Positions 59,516-64,000 of a stretch of 64,000 nucleotides of DNA are shown in pieces; the stretch's first letter is position 1; the number at the start of each line of letters is the position of its first letter. The stretch is from positions 9,375,430 to 9,439,429 of the forward strand of contig CM068581.1 of NCBI GenBank assembly GCA_035048485.1, given 5' to 3'. The notes beneath the pieces were generated by a model. The model was given only the letters and a program-made list of their open reading frames with translations, had not been told where the DNA came from and searched no databases. Position numbers and translations under genes: made by a program. This DNA is from Pteria penguin (Eukaryota > Mollusca > Bivalvia > Pterioida > Pteriidae).

Positions 59516-60585
59516 CTTGATTTCACTACCACTATTGCAAATATCAGGTCTTCCTTTATTAGAGGGCAATTACACACACCTATTACAAGTTTATTTTTTG
59601 CTATTCTCAGACAACAAATGACTTATACGCTCCAGAATTTCTTTTAAAAAATTAAACCCCTCCCCCAAAATGAATAAATACATAAATAAATAGATCTAAA
59701 TACAAAACACAACACAACACAACACCCCCAACAAACAAACAAATAGATAAAAAAGAAATCCCCCAACCAAACAAGACAAAACAAAAACAAGAATCCCCTC
59801 CTCAAAACTCCAACAAGAACATCATTAACAACTGAAACGTTTTGCTATTTTTGTGAATTATTTTAGGAAAAGCCTGATACTACAGATTCCCTTTCAAGAT
59901 TAGATTCACCACTTGTGTCATAGGAGCGATCACAATGTATTTATCAAATTTTATGTCTGTATCGGTAGCTATCAAATACAGCAATCTGAACAGACGTAAA
60001 GTCACATGTATAAGCTCATTGTTTTGATATTTGTTTTACGTAACATCCACTTACTGCACTTCTGTAGTGACGGCATGTGATGCAATATATATCTTTGCAA
60101 CGGACCCATCTGAATCACATTGGGATCCGTTATTTTCTTTATGTTTACCGTGACAAGGGACCTCTATTTGATCGTCTCTTACTCGAGTCGAACCCGGGAC
60201 CTCACCTATTGAGATACGCCTTGTCATAATGAGTATCCTGCCCTTTAAGTTTTTTTTATGTTTTATGCATTAAAGTTACAGACATATATTTTTATATACA
60301 TAATATATATCAGGCGAGCAAATTGAGCCACCAAAACCCCGTTATCAATGATACTTAATTTTATTCAGACTTAAACTATGTATGTTTGTTCTGGAAAATA
60401 AAGCATTCGTTTTCAAATCAGTCAAGGATAGATCATTCATTTTCACCCATTTTGGACAAAAAGAATCATTTATGTCCAAAAACTTTAGCCCCCCCCCTCA
60501 GAAACAATAGTTATCCCCATAGTTGGTACCGTATTAACGTTCTTAGAATGTCTTGTACTGTAAGCACTATAACGCTTGGTTGTAG
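59516..60585. other. Gene 2 intron 1, end, with a tRNA-like SINE head on the minus strand
   Basis: A-rich low-complexity sequence (AAACAAACAAATAG, AACACAACAC) fills about 59,690-59,800. On the minus strand at about 60,180-60,245, GTATCTCAATAGGTGAGGTC then CCGGGTTCGACTCGAG is a B box with a tRNA-like arm, probably a SINE head. Poly-C occurs near 60,489. A 67-codon frame at 60,386 is not supported. Confidence 0.45.
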
Positions 60586-60738
60586 GTAGCAGTCTCTACG
60601 TTGATTACTCGGTGTTTTATGGTGGGATCCACGAACAATATGGCAAGTCATCAGCAAATAACCAACTCAGAAAAGTACTTCATGTACAAAATCACAAGTA
60701 TTCGTCGGACATACCTGCTGAAAGAAAAGTAGGTCAAG
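60586..60738 (+). CDS. Gene 2 exon 2
   Basis: 153 nt: two bases completing Gly70, 50 codons, and one base of a Gly codon completed by exon 3. Acceptor GCTTGGTTGTAG, donor CAAG|GTAAGC. It reads SSLYVDYSVFYGGIHEQYGK, SSANNQLRKVLHVQNHKYSS, DIPAERKVGQ. Phase fits both neighbours, which is the main evidence that the three exons belong together. The fold is unknown. A tyrosine- and glycine-rich start is followed by a basic stretch. Confidence 0.75.
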
Positions 60739-60949
60739 GTAAGCGAAATGCAATTGATAGAGCATGTGTATAACTTATGACTTCCAATTTTCCACTGGAA
60801 ATAACTGCTACCATGAATGAAACACTGATGCAGTAAGTTATGCCACACATAAGACATAACAAGACTTGTTTGTGACAACGTAGATCGCCGTCAGGGCATT
60901 GTCAGTGGGAAAGCATGTATATTTAATGTTTTCTTAATTCAAAATCAAG

Positions 60950-61345
60950 TCCAAGGTGAAGGGCAAAAGTTAAACAGATGAAAGCTCTGGTCACAATGAA
61001 TCTATGTGTGAAATCCCAATCTCTTATATTTCAAAAGAAAATATCCAATTAAAAGTTCTTGAAAAGTAGGTAAAATTTCAAGGACAAGGTCACAAGGTCA
61101 AAAGTCATGGTATCAAATGAAAACTTTTGATATGAAAGACCTATGTGTGAAGCATTGAATCCCTACCCCTATTGGTTCAAAAGATATAGCCCAGGTTAAA
61201 GTTTTTGAAAAGTAGGTCGAAGTTCAAGGTCAAAAGTCAAGGTATCAAATGAAAGCTCTTGTCATGAGGAACTTATGTGTGAAGTATCAAAGCCCTATCC
61301 CTATTGGTTCAAAAGATACAGCCTGGGTTGAAGTTTTTGAAAAGT
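60950..61345. repeat. Degenerate 'GTCAAAAGTCATGGTATCAAATGA' tandem repeat
   Basis: Three units of about 120 bp with AAGGTCAAAAGTCA, ATCAAATGAAAGCTCT, CTATTGGTTCAAAAGATA and GTTTTTGAAAAGTAGGTC. They are related to the repeats at 6,254 and 43,247. Terminal structures are not recognisable. Confidence 0.6.
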
Positions 61346-61356
61346 ATAGCATGACA

Positions 61357-61485
61357 TTGGACCTTGGGTTTTACGGTCTCGACCGAAAGACAGAACACTG
61401 GTGTGCTCACAGTGGGAGTTGAATCCAGGACCTCTCAATTATAAGACAAACACCTCATCCACTGAGCCACACTGGCCTCTATACA
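61357..61485 (-). mobile_element. tRNA-derived SINE fragment, separate family
   Basis: On the minus strand: GGCCAGTGTGGCTCAGTGGA (A box), GAGGTCCTGGATTCAACTCC (B box), then GTCTTTCGGTCGAGACCGTA, AAACCCAAGGTCC. The last part resembles the GAGACGTTAAACCGAGGTCC box of molluscan SINEs. No target duplication was identified. Intron 2 of gene 2. Confidence 0.7.
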
Positions 61486-62023
61486 GGACCATGCTCCCTT
61501 GCTAGATGTCAGTGTAACAAGACACAAGTAGTCCTTTGCTAGTTGATAGAGTAATGATGCACTATTGTTCGTTTGCTAGATGTTAATATAAAGTAATACC
61601 GACCGTAGTTTCTTTTTGGATTGTTAGCTGGCATAAAGAGGTACCAGCAATTTTGTAGGTGTAACAATTTCCTTCTAAATAGGTTTTTAAACATGGATAC
61701 ATAGTTGTCTGAATGTTTTACTTTCTCCTACATTAATTCCTCTGGAAAAGAACATATTTACATGATCACGAATATTTCATCCTTAGTACATTTGTAATTC
61801 TGATTAAAGAATATAATTGTCTTTAAAGAAAATATGTAACAAGTCTTTGTACAGATCTAGAGACTCATTGTGACCACAGTAGCTATCTTGTTTATTGAAC
61901 TTTATACACAAACATGTAAATTATTCTCTCTGAAACATTGCACATTCAATAAATATGCTTTCTTCAGATTTATTTTTGACAGTTTAAGTTTGTTGTCTTA
62001 ATGTATTGATGTTATCTCCCCAG

Positions 62024-62433
62024 GCTTCTATGATGAAATACAATGCATTCTCAAGTGTGGTGTACAGCAGCTGCCACGCACTCCAGTCAGTAAGGATAGC
62101 GTATTCATCCTTATAGGCTTCCATACATCTGGAGAAACTGAAACTCTGGAGAGTCGATGGAAGATCTGGAGTGGTGCAAACTGTGTGCTTTGGATGTGCC
62201 CAAAAGAGCTCAATTTAAGGAGGGTAACATTTCTAAAACATACATCAGAGTCTGATGAGTTCACTTACTACTGCCTATCTGAATGTGAGGAGGGTTTGAA
62301 CTATTTGAACTTAGCCATGGATCTAGTAGAAACTTTGCGTTTGAGGAGATGTGGCCTTGTGGGACTGTACAAAGTAGAAAGATATTACATTCCACCAAAA
62401 AAAGCAAATACAGCCTCTAAATCTTTCACTTGA
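62024..62433 (+). CDS. Gene 2 exon 3: C-terminal half and stop
   Basis: 410 nt: two bases completing a Gly codon, 135 codons and TGA. Acceptor TTATCTCCCCAG is strong. It opens FYDEIQCILKCGVQQLPRTP and contains DSVFILIGFHTSGETETLES, ANCVLWMCPKELNLRRVTFL and LRLRRCGLVGLYKVERYYIP. Alternating hydrophobic strands and a helix (EEGLNYLNLAMDLVETLRLR) look like a compact folded domain. Six cysteines are scattered with no metal-binding pattern. I do not recognise it. Full protein 256 residues, predicted soluble. Confidence 0.82.
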
Positions 62434-62524
62434 CATTAGTCACTACTGAATGCCTCCCATTTTTGGACCACAGCATTTTCTTGTTATCACAAAAGCCTTC
62501 ATTCCTGCTATCCTACTATTGTTT

Positions 62525-62610
62525 TGTTACATAATAAATGTTCATAAATATTACACAGGTGTGTTACATAATAAATGTTCATAAATATTACACAGGTGTG
62601 TTGCAATAAA
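62525..62610 (+). terminator. Duplicated poly(A)-signal region of gene 2
   Basis: A 37-bp unit (TGTTACATAATAAATGTTCA then TAAATATTACACAGGTG) occurs at 62,525-62,561 and is repeated exactly at 62,562-62,598. Each copy carries AATAAA, and a third AATAAA lies at 62,605-62,610. All are 100-180 bp past the stop codon, the usual place for a polyadenylation signal. Confidence 0.65.
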
Positions 62611-62987
62611 ATAAACATCTTACACCATGGTGTCCTCTGCTTGCATAGTACAATATGGGAATTTCATGATTCCATTTATCCTCTCAAAGGAAGTCAATAT
62701 ACATTTTGTGAACAATGAAAACAACAGTGCAGTTTTCAAAATTGATGTGCCAAAGTTTTTAAAAATTCTCTCATATTTTACAATTAAAAATTCTAAAAGC
62801 AACAAATGTGAGGGCAGCATGAGCTTTACCCTGTCTGCATTTATTCTCTTTCTCATGTATAGTATTCCTCTGCCAGACTTCATTACTCACTGATGCTTAC
62901 TTGTAATTATCCTTACATGTGATTACTAATTTACTATACAATGTGATTACTATACAATGAATGAAGACATGATAAATGCTGAACTCA
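62611..62987. other. Spacer between the convergent genes 2 and 3
   Basis: No exon or repeat recognised. An 88-codon plus frame and an 87-codon minus frame overlap here. Neither has a family resemblance or splice context. Confidence 0.4.
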
Positions 62988-62993
62988 TTTATT
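62988..62993 (-). terminator. Likely poly(A) signal of gene 3
   Basis: AATAAA on the minus strand, 157 bp past the gene 3 stop codon. It is the clearest match in the expected range. Confidence 0.45.
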
Positions 62994-63149
62994 TGACATT
63001 AATCTGTCAAATTTAAAACTCACAACAATAATAAATAATAAACAATATTTTTGCTGTATACAATCAAGTAAAAACTTTCTATGTAGAGATAATAAAGATT
63101 GCACTTTGAAAGAATACAAATTAAAAGCATTAAAATTATGACTAATGCC

Positions 63150-63494
63150 CTATGAAACTCCACTGTCGTCTAATATCAATTCGCCAGATTCTGTTGTCAT
63201 GGCAACTGTAACAAAATGATCTTCAATTCTATTTTCATCATCTGCTTCTGACACCATAGAGGTTGGATTATCACTATGTTCAAGTTCATGACACTCCACA
63301 ATATTGACCCCCAGTAGATTTGGTGTACTCTGGTCAGAACTGGACACAATAGCTAAGGATTCAATATCTTGCATAGAGTCGTGGATATTAGTGTCAATGT
63401 TGAGAGGATTATCAGCATCTTGTTTGAGGACACAGTCTATTCCTACATCTTGATCAGCTTCATTGAGAGGTGAGGAAGAGGAAGACACAGGTTC
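63150..63494 (-). CDS. Gene 3 last coding exon: acidic C-terminus, protein unrecognised
   Basis: 345 nt: 114 codons and TAG, after a good acceptor (GTGTATTATTTCAG). It starts EPVSSSSSPLNEADQDVGID and ends TVAMTTESGELILDDSGVS. It is very acidic and rich in Ser, Asp, Glu and Asn, with a serine run and no basic or hydrophobic domain, so it is likely disordered. Such tails occur in transcription regulators, but nothing here proves that. The rest of the gene lies right of the window. Confidence 0.7.
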   Translation of the reverse strand, partial: EPVSSSSSPLNEADQDVGIDCVLKQDADNPLNIDTNIHDSMQDIESLAIVSSSDQSTPNLLGVNIVECHELEHSDNPTSMVSEADDENRIEDHFVTVAMTTESGELILDDSGVS

Positions 63495-64000
63495 CTGAAA
63501 TAATACACATAGAAGTGAAATAATGATGACCATTACAGTATATTAACAAAGACATTGGACAAAGGGTGGGGACAACTACATCCCCCACCCTTTCTCATTT
63601 TCAACATGGCATTTTTAAATATAATAAATCATACAAAAGTTGCAGTATATTTATATAAATTAATATTTTGAAACTTAATTTGTTTTCCTTGGCAGAAAAA
63701 ATGCCACAACTAAGAAATATAGCACATAAATTGCTATAGAAAGTAGCAATTTTTAGTCACACAATATATGTATGATGCCGATAACTACTGCTAGTACATA
63801 AAATTGTCTTAGCAGATCTTATATCCCTTCAAGACCGTATCTTAAGTGTTTAGTGACCTTGCTCTACCCCACCTAATAGTGACAGACCTCCTCTTTAGGC
63901 ACAGGCATCAAACCTGAAGTACCAATATCTTCCGAGTTAATGTCAAGAAATATATTATGTATGAAACCTTTGACAAAAGGACAGTTAAAGTGGTGTTTTC
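63495..64000. other. Gene 3 intron with a GC-rich hairpin
   Basis: AAAGGGTGGGG at 63,561-63,571 pairs with CCCCACCCTTT at 63,583-63,593, an 11-bp perfect stem with an 11-nt loop. The remainder is AT-rich with no exon recognised. Confidence 0.5.

Noticed and set aside
60386..60589. 67-codon frame just upstream of gene 2 exon 2 as an additional exon
   Set aside because: It is in a different frame from exon 2, crosses a poly-C tract, and exon 1 at 47,165 already fits the phase.

Overview
This window is animal nuclear DNA, most likely from a bivalve mollusc. The signs are AT-rich sequence, genes split into short exons by very large introns, tRNA-headed SINEs ending in GACGTTAAAC or GACGTAAAAC plus a (CAAC/ATCA)n tail, pearl/Helentron-like hairpin-ended repeats, and several long minisatellites. 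Nothing prokaryotic is present. Most open reading frames in the window are repeat artefacts. The real coding content is about 2.9 kb in 14 exons of three genes. || Gene 1, minus strand, from 45,903 down past the left edge, is the scaffold protein CNK (connector enhancer of KSR). I rebuilt ten coding exons whose splice sites and reading phases all agree. They encode a SAM domain (exons 1-2), a CRIC domain (exons 3-5), a PDZ domain (exons 5-8) and a long, probably disordered linker (exons 8-10). The PH domain expected next is not visible and should lie left of position 1. || Gene 2, plus strand, starts 1.26 kb from CNK in a head-to-head arrangement. Three exons (47,165, 60,586 and 62,024) join in phase into a 256-residue protein that I do not recognise. 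Gene 3, minus strand, shows only its last coding exon (63,150-63,494) and converges on the end of gene 2. || Everything else is introns and spacers filled with repeats. Eight tandem arrays with different units (34, 56, 75, 23, 45 and 73 bp in CNK; about 33 and 83 bp in gene 2) and a 5.8-kb, 48-bp array in gene 2 cover roughly a third of the window. There are also five SINE copies of two families plus tRNA-like heads, a decayed mariner transposase, at least five inverted-repeat elements, two 5S rRNA-derived fragments, and several dispersed repeat families. || The most interesting signal is that these dispersed families, unrelated inside, share one end architecture: 5' AACWAGAG followed by a small palindrome, and a 3' hairpin followed by TAAWAATG. 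This suggests one mobilising machinery, perhaps Helentron-like.
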